Positions 1 to 12,180 of a stretch of 64,000 nucleotides of DNA are shown here, one piece after another. Position numbers and translations under genes: made by a program. Numbering within the stretch: the first letter of the stretch is position 1; each line of letters starts with the position of its first letter. Origin of the DNA: Dryococelus australis. Lineage: Eukaryota; Arthropoda; Insecta; Phasmatodea; Phasmatidae. The stretch covers positions 231,003,178 to 231,067,177 of the forward strand of contig CM057009.1 in NCBI GenBank assembly GCA_029891345.1. Reading direction: 5' to 3'. Under the pieces are notes generated by a model. That model was not told the origin of the DNA and made no database searches. It was given only the letters and a program-made list of their open reading frames with translations.

Positions 1-1465
1 CTAATGAATCTTGACGAACCATACGCATATTATGCGGAGGATTATCCAAGTTATCCACACTCCTATGCTACATTACACTGAAATTCTTGAAAACCAAAAT
101 CCGAAAGTTCATCACACATGCATTTCGGCTAGAAATTGTTAGGGCCTGTACGTACCCTGAAACGCCTTGTGACTTACCGGAATGAAAACAACCCCATTCA
201 CAAAGTGATATTCATTAAGCACTTGAAAAAATTCCTCTAGGGCAACACTTTACATAAACGAGCCAGACATTAACTAGTCGGCAGTGTTTAAATTGTGAAA
301 ATTGGTGCTAAGCCCATGCGTGTCTTAAAATGCAGAAATTAAGCTTCCCTAGGCGATGCTAGCACTGGGGAAGTGAGAGGCGGTTTCTCAGGCAGCTAAC
401 GAAAAAAGTTCATGAGAATTATCAAACTATTGTGGTGAAAATGGTTAATACAAAAGATGCATGCTGCCGGGGCACGGAACCGAAAAGTACGCGACCGACC
501 TCTCCAAGCTCTCTGCATCTACTGTCTTTCCAACATGGTGCGCTCGCTGGGGTTGCCGCCAAAGCACGCAACAGCGAACTACTTTCTATCACCTTGCACT
601 TTGCATAATTACTCTTAACATCACAAAACTTGCAATAACACTCTGAATATTCTATAACAAAAACAATAAAACATTCTACACTGCAAAACACATGGGATGA
701 GGTGTGAATAATAACATGTGAATGATGTACAATAGAAAACACTTGCAAAAACACTTGAAAAATGTCTTTAGGGCTTTGAGAATATTATTATGGATGTCCC
801 TACTCGTGCACGTACACCCTAGCATTTAATGTAATAATTTGGAAAAATGAAAGTTCGTGGTATCCTTTCTGCATGGCCAATGTCCTGCTCTTCCTTGCTC
901 TGCACCTGCACACACACAAACACTGCACTGCATTTGCACCGCCACTCATCACTGATGCACTACCATGTGTGTAGAGTGCGGGTTTCTGCTGCAGATGTGG
1001 TGGATGGCGGGCAAACTCTCTAAAGGCTGGGAGCTTGGCTCACATTTAGTTTCTTGTGAAAACGCTCTACGATGCCAGCCTAAGGCCCAGAATACCCAAA
1101 ATAATGATTTATGCCATACTTTCTCAGCAGTGAACGGAAAATTTCTTAAAAATATGTTACCATAGTCAGTGTAGAGATTTTTTGGTATATGTCCTTCGCA
1201 CAGTACACTCGTCACCACTTTCGTGACATCACATGCATTCTTAGATTAATAGGCCTGGCCCAGTCATACTTGGAAAAGTATAGATTATGGTCCAAATGTA
1301 TAAGTGAACTTTATTCTCGCATGAGCAATGTCTTGCTTTTCGGTCAGGTCAGATTGGAAATTATCGTTCAGCCCTTTAATAATGTATTTCCTATGTAGGT
1401 AATTTATCCTAGCATATTTGTGCAGCTTGTCTGCAAGTGTATTCTTGATCATTTCGAAATGTAGC
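1..1465. other. No recognisable gene
   Basis: Mixed-composition sequence. Open frames of 60-110 codons on both strands overlap one another, have no family motif and no codon pattern that favours one strand. I found no repeat, tRNA or element end that I could defend. Confidence 0.6.
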
Positions 1466-2330
1466 CCGCCACTGCGAGTTCTTCGATGATGGAAATTATT
1501 TCGTTCATGTGTGAGCGGTTTTCTGCTGCCTACGAAGCAATAAAATGTCTCAGCCTATTTTCTTATTTATTCGGATCATCCCAATACTGATACTCGATGT
1601 TTTCTTTGCCCTCCGATTTCTGAGTCTAACCAGAACCACCAATTTCACATACCACCTACCCTAGGAACAGACCAACTTTAATGGAAAATTTTTCGTCCAC
1701 CATGTCCTTAAACCGCTATGCTGAGGGGTTATTATTCATATAGTGAGCATGACTGGACTGTAGCAGGCGATGGTAGTTGCACAAATTCGATTCGGTGTGG
1801 TGTCTGGGAAGTATACCAAACAAAAGTTCGCCTATTACCCGCGCGATTTTCCCCTTACGCTTGCCGATCTGCAGTACATCCCTGGGTAAAAACAACACTT
1901 CCTTATTTCCGAGAAACCATTTTCGACTACTTTTCTGCAAACCATAAGTCTTGTCGGCAGTACGGTCAAAGTAGGAAGTGGTGTAATAAGATAGAAGAGT
2001 GCCCACATCGGACCAATGCTCTCATGTTCGTTTCCGTTCTCGTGCACAAAGCAAATCGATCAGGGGCAAATCGTATTCCATAGCTAGTGATGACACCTTC
2101 TGTTTCGGCAAATTCCGGGTTTCTTTTTTTTTCCTTCTACGTATAAGGATCCATTCTTCCACCTTGATTGTGTGGTTGATTTAAACTCGAGCATTGCCAC
2201 TCGGTTTATTTTTCTAATTTCGTTTAGCCAGACGGTAACAGGTTTGAAAGCCTCCTCCCTTTGAGTCTCGATGGCCATTCTGTTATGTTTTGCATGTAAG
2301 TATTTAGCTCATACAGCCTCGCTAGCTCTC
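1466..2330 (-). pseudogene. M1: decayed conserved Polinton protein of unknown function
   Basis: Seen: the minus strand, read across several stops and frameshifts, gives KYLHAKHNRM and EEAFKPVT near the start (about 2,240-2,310), DKTYGLQKSSRKWFLGNKEV in the middle (about 1,890-1,960), NYHRLLQ followed by NNNPS, then EYQYWDDPN and NEIISIIEELAVAGYISK at the end (about 1,470-1,590). The same order of blocks occurs at 37,302-38,007, which supports a single gene rather than chance. From my knowledge of Maverick/Polinton elements, a protein with a C-terminal block like PNELVDRLRLL recurs in insect and other animal copies; its role is not known to me. It lies just downstream of the ATPase on the same strand, as in M4. 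Not functional here. Family assignment rests on recall, so a profile search should confirm it. Confidence 0.72.
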
Positions 2331-2846
2331 TGAATCTAGCTTACCAATATGGTTCGGTTATCCATCATTCACTAAGTGGAAAATACGTTTTGTACATGTA
2401 TATATGTCAACCTCGCCTTTTTGTAAAATATCATTCGCGATTTTATGAAATTGATTTTTAGATATTTTCGAGGTGTCCGACACACATATCCAATATCCCT
2501 TTGCTACGCCTCTTAACATCGGTTTTCGCAACAAGTTTGTACATTATTAAATGTTGTAGGTCTTTCAACTCTTCTCATCTTTGCTCATTCGATACATTGG
2601 TGATGTTAATTATCCGTGCCTCCATGGTCACTATGTATTTGTTGACCACAACCAAATCTTAAACCACTTCATTTACCACACTTACCAATTTTAGACCGAT
2701 AAGGGACAAGACTTCTCTGAGTACAGTGGCGAAGCGATTCTGGCCACGTTAATGTCACCGTGGCGATCGATGCCGCCAAATTTGGAAATTATTTTGTTTC
2801 TCATGGTTGCGTTCATAGGATAAACTGATCGAATCCATGCCTGTTC

Positions 2847-3480
2847 CTACCAGTACATAGCGGACAGTCCTTTAAGATCATCAATATACTTTTCTTTCCA
2901 GCACAATACACTCATATATTTGAATTCTGCAAATGTCATGTTCGTATCTACATGATTGTCGTAAACATGGCATAAATTAGTATCGTCAATGTGGAACAAA
3001 GCAAGGAAATTCACACTCTCGAGAAAAAGTTGTTTTATTAATTGGGAATAAATTTGACTAAGGTACACAGTCCACATTCACATGCCATTCCATGCTAAAG
3101 TATTCTTGAATACAAGTTTGTTTTTCGCAGGCAATGTCATCGAAGACAAATCCCGAGTTTGGAAGAGCTTCGTTCGGAGGAACCACCTTCTCGTTTTCGC
3201 TGCAGGGAAATAACCCACTCCTTACATAAGCTGCAAGACTTGTGCCAATGGCTGATATTTCGGTTGCTAGAACAATTTTGAATATACGTACATGTCCTCG
3301 AACCAAAAACCGTTCTGTTCTTCCAGCGGGCTAAGTAGGACGCATGTTTTCCCGCACCCGGACGGGCCGCAAATCAGGCCTCACATGCTTTTTATGCTGT
3401 TCACGATAAAGTGGGCATTTTTTAAAGGCCCTTATAAATTTTCCTTTTCATCCAAATTCCTTTTTCTTGCTACGTTTTAA
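2847..3480 (-). pseudogene. M1: FtsK/HerA-type genome-packaging ATPase, decayed
   Basis: Polinton and adintovirus packaging ATPases (A32/FtsK-HerA superfamily) pump DNA into the capsid. Seen on the minus strand: an intact Walker A, GPSGCGKTCVLLS, with the GPSGCGKT codons at 3,345-3,368; then EDMYVYSK; then VVPPNEALPNSGFVFDD, whose FVFDD is Walker B; then EYFSMEWHVNVDC, LSQIYS, and a C-terminal part with NHVDTNMTFAEFK. At least two frame changes and one in-frame stop just before the Walker A separate these blocks. Base composition is balanced, unlike the AT-rich ATPases at 11.2 and 38.8 kb. Its neighbour downstream is the unknown protein at 1.47-2.33 kb, the same pair as in M4. The order of motifs leaves little doubt about the family; the copy cannot make a full protein. 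Confidence 0.88.
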
Positions 3481-3489
3481 TCTAAAAAC

Positions 3490-4290
3490 TGCATTGTGAC
3501 CGATAAACACAGTGTATATATTTCACCACCATCAAAATTTAATGCCTGTGGCTGCAATAAGATGTATTTATTTGCGGTTAATGCCTGTTGCGAGAGCCTT
3601 AAAAAGTGCTCACTTTATCGTGACAGCCTATAGGCAACAGGACAACATGGCATGATTCGTGCTCGGTTTCGGCATCTTTCCCGGCAATATGGCCAGGGAG
3701 ACTAATGTCCTACTCTATTATCTACATTGTACTGAACCAAAACGGTATAAAGGACCAATATTTAGAGTTTGCTCACTCAGTTTAACTTATGTGCCATAAG
3801 TTAAAATCGTGAAATACGGTCATGGGATCGTAATATTTACTCAACAATTATCTCCAATTCGAACTCCACATTCCCAGATACCTGTTCTGTGGGTCGGGAA
3901 TTAGGTTAGCTAAAAGGATGTTATGCAGGGATAAGGGCATAAATGCCCTGACTAAGTGTGTAAGCAGCACAACATAATTTACTCCCTAAACAAAGGTCTA
4001 CAAGCTAGGCACCAGGCAATTGGCACAGAGGGCCGAAGAAATATGAAAATCGACAGTCACCTGGCTCGGAGAAAAAGTAGTGGCCTGAGTATTTGGAGCA
4101 GCTGACGAGATAGTCATTCCGATGCAGTTTCGGCTGACAGTAACCATCAAGATTTTAGTTCTGTCCCTAAGCGCTTTTGATGAAGTGATGGAGACGTTTT
4201 AGCAGTGTACACTCTCACAGTTCCACTTCCTGGCTATGATTGACGATAGACATGAATCTCATGGTAGTACTTAAAACTATCAATATGATG
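3490..4290. other. No recognisable gene (between M1 ATPase and zinc fingers)
   Basis: No motif on either strand. In M4 the equivalent place after the ATPase holds the protease and capsid genes on the plus strand, but I could not find their signature residues here. Confidence 0.5.
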
Positions 4291-4295
4291 GTTTC

Positions 4296-5100
4296 AGTAT
4301 AGGGTGGCGAGCTCAGTTGTCATCCAGACTTCGAAGAGTGAACATCGGCTGTGGATAACGTGCTCTTATTCATCGATGGAACAGGAAAGTTATTCAAGTT
4401 ATTTGTGTCGCACTGGAAAAAGATTTTTTTCTAATAAAAACATCTACAGACAGCACGAAGCTGATTGTTATCAGAATGCAGGTCGTAATATGTTCGGATG
4501 TGATAAGTGTAAATTTCAATTTTGTCAACGAAGTCACTTGAAAAGACACTGTGCAACATCTACGGGTCGTGCTGTACTACCTGTCAAGCGGTTTCTGTAG
4601 ATATTACCAGCTAAAAGTAAGGGTTCATCGGAGAGCAGTTCTTTGGTACCACCACGACATCCATGCAAATATTGTAACAAGACATTTACATATGCAAACA
4701 TTGCAAGGAGACACGTACAAAGTTCATGCAAGTAGAGTATCACTTGCATGATATATAGATGTGATAAGAGTCGAAGTATATATGTGTGAGTTGACACTTT
4801 AAAATGTCATTTGAAGCTTTGTGAGTCACAATCAAAGATTTAAATAGACATTTAAAACTTTGTAACAGAAAGAATATGGGGATTGCTAATGTTGATGATC
4901 AACCACAAATTTATTCTGCATCTCCGAAGCCTAATGTTAATGACTGCTTCCTGATGGACCCTACCATTAGTAAATCATCTAGAGTAGGTAACAAGTGGGT
5001 TCTATCAGATTAACGAATAGGCACATACCGATATCCCTCACCCCACTACAGCATAGATCATCTCTGACCAGCAGAATATAGGTATGAAGTACTGCAACAG
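4296..5100 (+). pseudogene. M1: zinc-finger N-terminal region of Polinton polymerase-type protein, duplicate copy 1
   Basis: Seen on the plus strand: a damaged C2H2 finger (KRFFSNKNIYRQHEADC, first cysteine pair reduced to CRTG, about 4,408-4,475), a second finger FGCDKCKFQFCQRSHLKRH (about 4,495-4,555), then after a frame change a third, HPCKYCNKTFTYANIARRH (about 4,660-4,720), and a fourth starting YRCDK with its histidine part decayed. The 3' end reads close to the 3' end of copy 2 (5,190-6,250), and both start with nearly the same stretch around EHRLW. Copy 1 lacks the polymerase-type segment present in copy 2. Known: long animal Polinton polymerases often carry N-terminal C2H2-like fingers. 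Host zinc-finger origin is the alternative, but the match to 5.2 and 62.3 kb argues for the element. Confidence 0.6.
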
Positions 5101-5189
5101 CACTGCATTGGAAACTTTGTAAGTTACTAAAACCACTTACTCTCAAGCTGATACTAATAGTACCCCCGTCAGGTTGTCATGCCAATGTG

Positions 5190-6250
5190 GGTTAAAATAG
5201 GTCTGAATAGGTTGGTCAGATCAGTCGCTGTTCAGTTCTCCAACAGAGAACATCGGCTGTGGGTAACATTTTCTTATTTGATTATGGAATAGGGAACTTA
5301 TTTGATCTGCTATTGTAAGATCACCTTTTCTTCAATAACCAGCTGCAGAATAACCGAAACCAGTTGTCATCAGAATCCAGTCGGTACTATGTTCGCATAT
5401 GAACAGTGTAAATCACAGTTTGCCCGATATGGTAACTTAAGACGACATATTGTAAACCTGTAAGGGTCGCCCTGCACTGCCTGCTAGGCAAAGATTAACA
5501 AATAAACATACAGATTTATCTACAAATGTCGAAGCTAGTTCTTTGCTCCCGCCAATTCATCCATGCTACTATTGTGACAAGACATTTATAAGTGCATACG
5601 ATGATAGAAACATGAAAACAGTACTTGTGTGAGCAACACCATCCGAAGAGCGTATCAATGTGATAATTGTCGAAGAGTGTATGTACATGATGAGGATTTA
5701 AGTAGTCATTTGAAACTTTGCAAATGAGAGACCACTGATAAACCATCTCAAGAATATTCACCTTCTATGAAGCTTAATGATAATGGCTTTTTCCAAAAGC
5801 TATCTGCAGTTAGGGTCCTTTTGAAAAGTTTGGTTGCACCGAATATGTCAACTACACCACACAATATTTGCTCTTTCCTGACAAGTATGAGTCATTATAT
5901 AATAAAAAACTTATCGATGAGGTAAAACAAAATGGTCCTGTCAAATATAATATGTAGCTGGGCTGTAGCTTTACGAAACAAGGGGCTCGCGATGATTAAT
6001 ATGGTACCAAGACCTTCAAGACTTTGGCTGTAGCTGTGTGTCATTCATCTGCAGCAGGAGATGCGATTATTGCTGGTATACTCAAAATATATCAAGAGGA
6101 AGAATAAATGGTGGCCAAAGGTTCGGGTTGGACCCTGATTTAGGTAAATGCTCTAGAGTTGAGAACTAGTGGGTAGAGTCCACTTCGAAAATAGATGCAT
6201 ACCGATTTTCCCTCACTACGCAGAATATAACAACGTATCTTCGTCTTCAG
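5190..6250 (+). pseudogene. M1: zinc fingers plus N-terminal segment of DNA polymerase B-type protein, copy 2
   Basis: Seen: fingers CKSQFARYGNLRRH (about 5,407-5,450), HPCYYCDKTF (about 5,560) and YQCDNCRRVYVHDEDLSSH (about 5,655-5,715) in shifting frames, then ICSFLTSMSHYIIKNLIDEV (about 5,866-5,925), FKTLAVAVCH, ILKIYQEEE and AKGSGWTL (about 6,118-6,140), followed by NALELRTSG. The block with GSGWTL preceding a leucine-rich stretch is what I know from the amino-terminal part of protein-primed polymerase B of animal Polintons. M5 (61,555-62,400, opposite strand) carries the same arrangement, with CSFLENMGKKIINQL and LKGSGS at the matching places. No exonuclease or polymerase catalytic block follows; the gene breaks off into non-coding repeats. 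Several stops make it a relic. Confidence 0.65.
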
Positions 6251-6589
6251 TCGTTAGAAGGCACTAGTAGGTGCACTAGAAGGCGAGGCCTTCTTCACCT
6301 TCGCCCTTATCGACATCGACATGCATATTGTCATAAGGTTTAATCAGGGGAGAGAGTGTCCGAGGCGAGCTTGGTAGAGGGAATTTTGCTAGAAATTTGG
6401 CTGCATCGCCCTTATCGACAATCGTCTAAAAATTGAGGTTAGATTCGGTCATTTTTGGGGTTGAAGGTTATAATAATTTTTAAGAATAATGATGGGTTAA
6501 AATTAAATACAATGCATCGCCTACATTACAAAAAAGCATTTTTGACTTATGTCCATTCTAACCAGGTCATTTTTGAGTCAAGCGCCTTT

Positions 6590-6690
6590 TTATAAATGTA
6601 CTCATATTTTACGAACAGTTGATGCTATAAGAAACAAATTCATAATATAGACACCGTATCCGATATCCATCATGGTGGTAGGGCCATTTA
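6590..6690 (+). repeat. Direct repeat, copy 1 (copy 2 at about 8,230-8,340)
   Basis: Both copies contain TATCCGATATCCATCATGG followed by TGGTA and a related run ending in CCTAA-ACCTTTC, preceded by a similar AT-rich segment. About 110 bp each, same orientation, 1.65 kb apart, with scattered differences. They flank the low-complexity region at 6.74-7.75 kb. Confidence 0.6.
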
Positions 6691-6740
6691 GGTCCTAAGA
6701 CCTTTCAATCGTAGTCCCATAAGATTAACCTGGTGGAATT

Positions 6741-7750
6741 TTGTCTTCTAATTTATCTCTGCAATCTGCTCCTCAGTTAGCTCCACAATCTACTCATCAG
6801 TTAGCTCCTCAGACAGCTCCTCAGTTAGCTCCCCAATCTGCTCCACAATCTGTTCCACAATCTGCTCCACAAACAGCTATACAATCTGCTCCACAATCTC
6901 ATCCTCATCCTAAAAAAGCACCACAGTTATCTCCTCACTTAACATTTCCAGCACCACCCCTTCACGAATGGGGTTACCTACTTTACTTGCTCCGCCATAG
7001 TCTCATGAGATTAAACTGGAGGGTGGGGGATTTGAACTTCAGCTGCCATTAACCTTGCTCCTCATTCTGCTCCTCAATGGCTCCTCACTTAGCTCCGCAA
7101 TTGAGGAGCTAATCCTGTGCTGTGATTGGTCCACACCTAGCACCACAGTTAGCACCGCATATAGCTCCGCATGCTCTGCATTGTGCTCCACAATCGCTCC
7201 TTAACTCAATTGTAGTCCCATGAGATTAACCTAGGAAGGAGCAGGGCGTCCTAATTCACATTGCTCCACAATCGCTTCACATTCTGCTCCACAATGGCTC
7301 CACATATAGGGGTAGGGGGTCTACTTCACTTTTAGAATGACATGTTGATTGGAGGACAGACGCAGTCTTATAAGATTATCCTTACACCACAAATCGCTGT
7401 GGATACCAACCCGCCTGCTCCATAATTAGCACCACATTAGCACCACAAACAGAACCACATTCTAAGCCAGCACAACAAACAGCACCACATGCTCCACCCC
7501 TTCACCAATGTGAGGTTTCACTTCACTTTATTCCCATAAAATTACCTGGGGGGATTTTCACTTCACCTTGCTGCACATCCACATCCACATCCACATTAAA
7601 CTCCACATCCAACTTCACCTCCTCAATCTGATCCACCCCTTAACCTGCAGGGCGTTTCACTTCACTTTGCTTCATCGTAGTCCTATAAGATTATTCTAGT
7701 TCCACATTCTGCTCCGCACTGCTCTGCAATCTGCAGCGCATTGTGTTCTG
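6741..7750. repeat. Degenerate CTCCACAATCTG-type low-complexity array
   Basis: Short units close to GCTCCACAATCT, GCTCCTCAGTTA and AGCACCACA recur in imperfect tandem. One frame translates as a run of SAPQ, LAPQ and similar tetrapeptides for about 60 codons, but this is a by-product of the repeat. The same unit type (AGCACCACAATC) returns at 25.93-26.56 kb. Near 6,960, 7,205 and 7,540 a different element, 'AGTCCCATGAGATTAACCTG' or a variant of it, interrupts the array, suggesting a second interleaved unit. Confidence 0.7.
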
Positions 7751-8224
7751 CATGCTCCAACACCTCTCCCTACCTGAGATGTGTTGTAATTAATTTTGGA
7801 ATTAATTGGGTTCCTGTTGTGAGATTCTAGGCTCTCTTATCCTTCGGTTATTTATTCTGAATACCTGGTACACTATCACCCATCTCCCCTACCTGAAAAC
7901 CCCACCACTCATCATTCTCCTCTCCTCAGATATGGTTAACACCCTTCCCACACCTGCCCGATAGACTCATTCCCAGCAAGGTAGACTGTGTACAGTTCCA
8001 CACTTGTTTGTTAGACAGCACTGCTGTCGTAATCATAGGCCATCAGCCTAGTTGTAGAGTTAACCGCCAGGAGCACTGATGTCTCTTGATGCTGCCATCG
8101 AACGCTAGGTAGCGCGAAAGTTCGATGAATCGTTTACAATAAGATCGCATCGAAAGCATCGTTTACCTTTCAACATGTAATTTAAATCCTAAAGAGTTTC
8201 TAGCAAGATCAATTTTGTGTTAAA

Positions 8225-8335
8225 TCCTTTTATAAATATGAACATAATCTCCCTACCATTAATGCTATAGGGATCAATTTCATAACATAGACATAGTATC
8301 CGATATCCATCATGGTGGTAAGAGCATTTAAACCC
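8225..8335 (+). repeat. Direct repeat, copy 2 (copy 1 at about 6,590-6,690)
   Basis: Shares TATCCGATATCCATCATGG and flanking AT-rich sequence with copy 1. See that entry. No coding content. Confidence 0.6.
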
Positions 8336-8448
8336 TAAAACCTTTCTGGCAACGTCAATGATGCTTTAAAGTCCGTTTATAAACATATTTAGTCATAAAA
8401 TCACCAAGTACATACCTATCAAGGACATATTTACCAAAGTATTATTAT

Positions 8449-8672
8449 CTCATTTCCTATTTTAACCAAATTTTATTTGTGACTTGGCTGGGTGCTAGGA
8501 TTAATTAATGTAATGTTAAATTCGGATTTTGGAGTTCTATCCTCGGTCAGAGCATGTGATATTATTTCATTTCCGATTTTAACCAAATTTTATTTGTAAC
8601 TTGGTTTACTTAATGTAATGATAGTTTCGTAATATCGAGTTCGAGTCTCGGTCAGAACACGTAATATTATTT
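8449..8672 (+). repeat. Two tandem copies of a ~115-bp unit with a B-box-like motif
   Basis: Each unit begins near CATTTCC-ATTTTAACCAAAT and ends with a run like CGGTCAGA-CA-GT-ATATTA. The second unit contains GAGTTCGAGTCTCGGTCAG, which resembles an RNA polymerase III B box (GGTTCGANTCC); the first has a weaker form, GAGTTCTATCCTCGGTCAG. A tRNA-derived origin is possible, but I see no convincing A box or cloverleaf. Confidence 0.5.
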
Positions 8673-8679
8673 TATATGC

Positions 8680-11200
8680 GAATTTCAGATAGCTTTAGTG
8701 TTTATTAGTATTCCTGCTTATATATATTAATGTAACATAATTTTTGGATTACCGAGATCGATAATCAGGGGACTCGCTTAAACGTTTTAAACAATTCTGG
8801 GAAATGCAATATTAAGAATTCACTTACGATCGCTGTCTATCATTTTTCCTGATCTGTGTCTACTGCTGAACTAATGTGTTATATGTTCGATGTCAACCGT
8901 CGAAGGTCGAGAATAGTGGAGGGGAAGGCAGTTATATGATGTAACCGTGTAATTAACATAGTCGTTGAAACCCAAAATTGCATAAACATGCAATGAATAT
9001 TTACTAGGTATGCACGTACACACATTAATATTTCACAACTTAACATTCACCAAAGTAATATATCCTCTCAGCAAAACAGCCAAACTTCAACTGTCATATA
9101 ACTTATCATTTTTTTCACAATTTAAAATAGGTATTATTTATTATTATTAAGTGTCGAAGTTATTACACTTACACTATGCTACCATTCACTATACACGCTT
9201 ATGAAGTATTCACATTACATGTAGAAAGACATATGTCCACTCCCGGGGAACAATAGCTTAAAATAAAAACCTTACTATTAACATATTGTCCAGAGGATAT
9301 TTCCAACTGAAAACAGTTTCTGCTTTATTCCCATCAGCTCAACATACCCTCACAGGAAAAAACAATCGTGTATGCGATTTCAACAACAACAGACAGAATA
9401 TTTCAATGAATTACTCTGATAAACGATATCATCATGTAATAGCAAATCACACAAACAAACATAAAACCCAACAACAAACAAGACTACAAGGTCAAACACA
9501 CATAAAGCCCTTTTATAGGCATACTAACTCATAATTTCCCATATACCAAAGCTACATCCACCAATTCATAACATACAAACAAAAATCCTAAAATATTCCA
9601 ATTGCCGAACCCGCTCCACCCAAAAATTGCTCCTAATGAACCAAATTAACCCAGAACAACTCAAAATTCACCCAAAACGAAAAAATTGTACTCCTAAGCA
9701 CGCACACAACTCATTTGCACATATCGTACCAGACAACCGTAAAACCTCATACCATCAAATTTTGCAAGCAAAACTAAATACTTGACAACCTAATCAATAT
9801 ATCATACAACTCAAATGAACAAAACATACAAAAACTGTCATGATAGTATTATGAAACTACTATAAACTATATCACTATCAACATAACACCCAACTTGCAA
9901 AACCCCTAACATCAATCATCACAAGCAAACCTAAATTCTTAACAACTAAAAAAAAATCACAGAACACAAATTAACAAATCTCCATCACCTGTCTTCCAAG
10001 ACACATTATAACACATATTTATTCTAAAGAATAATGATAAACAAAAAGAAAACCCTTACCAATATTATATTTATCTATTTAATTATATAACATCAATTAA
10101 AACCAAATTAATATCCGAATAAAACGCTCATCGCACTCAAATCATGCTACCCCATACTACATATAGCGATGAAAACATGTTTATTAAATAAAAACTTCGT
10201 AATCAAAGAATGCTTGTTAAGATCTGCTCTTTTTAACAGTTGATTCGATCCTTCTAGAATACTTTAATCTTATTTGCATAGCGAGTATTTACACAATTAA
10301 ACCTTCTTTCATCTCACAAGAAGCTTTGGTTTTGTTTACATGTAAGTATATTTATCTACTGCGAAAAGCATAGAAATCATGCATACATACTGATTTAGTC
10401 AATACTTCAACCTAAATGCAGGCATGTCTAGTTATACTAACACATTCTTTGTTTCAAATCCCAATGAGGTAAATATGCGTATATGAATTACTATGTGCGA
10501 TATTTCTATAAACCCACTCATCTTAAACATTAAAAATCAAATAATTATTTAAAACGAACATTCGTTTCATGTATCATTAAGTAAAATATATACTAATTTA
10601 ATATACTGCAACAACACACATGGGAAGTACTCATTATATAACAAACAACAACTTTACATAATGCAAGTCAATGCATTACCTAACATATTCTATCATAACA
10701 AAATATAATTAAAATTTTTAATTATTCTAGGAGGACTGTTTCTGAAAGACTGAAAAATTCCTGCAAACTTCCGAAGAACACCATGTTTCATTGATATCTA
10801 TACTGCTTAACATTTTGAGAGACTTTAAAGAAATTGTATCGCTCTTGATAGGTTAGGCTTACATTAGGAGAGAGTTGATAACACGCGTTATCAATCATCA
10901 CGAGTAAAATATGTATATTCGCATAACAAAAATACACACACACATATATATAGGTTCGAACATTATGCCAACTCTTACTTATACACACACAAATGATATT
11001 CCATTTAGTAGAGAACATGTTATATAGTAAATACTTATACTAGACTCATATCTCATACACTATATTTGCTTATAAATTTAACTTAAAATTGACATAACAT
11101 TGTAATTGTTTGACACATTCATTTATTTTTCAAACATGCATTTATAATAAGTTCTTTTATTTCACGTACCCCATTCGTCAAAGCTTCATTTACAGAAACA
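8680..11200. other. AT-rich non-coding stretch
   Basis: Long A/C-rich and A/T-rich tracts with no family motif on either strand. The few open frames have low-complexity composition (N, Q, H, T-rich on plus). It forms the left shoulder of the AT-rich M2 block; whether it belongs to the element cannot be decided without finding terminal inverted repeats. Confidence 0.55.
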
Positions 11201-11204
11201 CAGA

Positions 11205-11530
11205 GCTCACCTTATCACCAATCCACACAAAACAATCTTTAACAATATTTGCCATTCATTCGGAGGCACAATATCTTCATTATTTGTAAAAGGGAAACAT
11301 TACATTCCTTCAATTAGTGACATAATAGTCTCTAATTGTTGATATTTCTCTTGTATTGTTTTAGAAAACACATATACGTTTTCTAATTTAAGTCTATTTG
11401 GATGTTCCAACAGCGACATAATAACACATGTTTTTCCATAACGAGGACCACTTATCATACAACGTATATTTAATGGTAAAAGAATGCCATATTTTTGTTC
11501 AATTACGTTTTCCTTCATATTTACACCTAC
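11205..11530 (-). pseudogene. M2: packaging ATPase, truncated N-terminal half
   Basis: Seen on the minus strand: IEQKYGILLP near the start (about 11,490-11,515), a Walker A-like SGPRYGKTCVIMSLL (about 11,416-11,460; the usual small residues of the loop are replaced by R-Y), then YVFSKTIQEKYQ, a stop after MSLIEGM, and FTNNEDIVPPNE. The match to the ATPase at 38,814-39,420 then ends abruptly, right before where Walker B should come, and unrelated AT-rich sequence follows. The two copies share EQKYGILLP, VFSKTIQEKYQ, SLIEGM and FTN-ED-PPNE, so they belong to one lineage, distinct from the M1 ATPase. The break is either an element edge or a deletion. Confidence 0.82.
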
Positions 11531-11569
11531 ATGAAGATGTATATTTTGTTTAATAACATTAATTTTTAC

Positions 11570-11900
11570 TCATATACACAGAATAATGTAACATAACACA
11601 CTAATGTAACACAATTTAATGTAATGTAAAATATTGTAATGTATCATAATGTATTGTAACATATTGCAACTTACTAATGTAACTTCTTGTAATGTACTAA
11701 TGTAACATATTGTAACATACTAACATAATGTATCGTAATGTACGGCAACATACTAACATAACATTTTAAAATGTACTTATGAAACATATTGTAATGTACT
11801 AGCATATTATAATGTACTAACATAATGTAGTGTATTCAACTTACATAACATAATTTAATGTAATGTTAAGTAACATTAACTGTAACATACTAACATAAAA
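11570..11900. repeat. Minisatellite of TAATGTAACATA-type units
   Basis: Imperfect tandem repetition of units about 10-14 bp long, such as ACTAATGTAAC, ATATTGTAATGTA and ACTAACATAATGTA. It covers some 330 bp directly upstream of the truncated ATPase. No open frame of note. Confidence 0.75.
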
Positions 11901-11902
11901 CT

Positions 11903-12180
11903 ATAAATGAGAGGCTATTTATAGGCCCACGTTCAGTTGAAAATAATGCTTGTTTCTGTAATGCTTCTAAAAAATATTGATTAACATGTGCTGAAGGTGT
12001 TACAGATGGTAAGTCTTCACCTGTTGTTAGTATCTTCTTATCAAAAAAAGTTTACACTATCATTAGATGATTCCACTTGTGATGGTTTACCTTCCATCGC
12101 AACTATCGAAGAAGGGAAAACATTCATACAGAAAACACGCTTATATACTGTTTTCACATCAGAACAATTGGTTTAAGTGT
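11903..12180 (-). pseudogene. Possible decayed M2 coding segment, unrecognised
   Basis: The minus strand reads NVFPSSIVAMEGKPSQ and, after a frame change, KILTTGEDLPSVTP and NQYFLEALQKQALFSTERGP. Residue use is protein-like and less AT-biased than chance frames here, and the strand agrees with the ATPase and polymerase. I know no family for it. It overlaps the left arm of the inverted repeat at 12,014, so part of it is repeated inverted near 12.7 kb. Could still be a fortuitous frame. Confidence 0.3.

Noticed and set aside
422..1398. Several overlapping frames of 60-110 codons at the left end
   Set aside because: No motif, both strands equally open, no link to M1 genes.
3292..3480. Plus-strand frame over the M1 ATPase
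   Set aside because: Shadow of the minus-strand ATPase, which has an intact Walker A here.
11570..11900. CRISPR-like array
   Set aside because: Units are 10-14 bp, adjacent and variable, without unique spacers of constant length.
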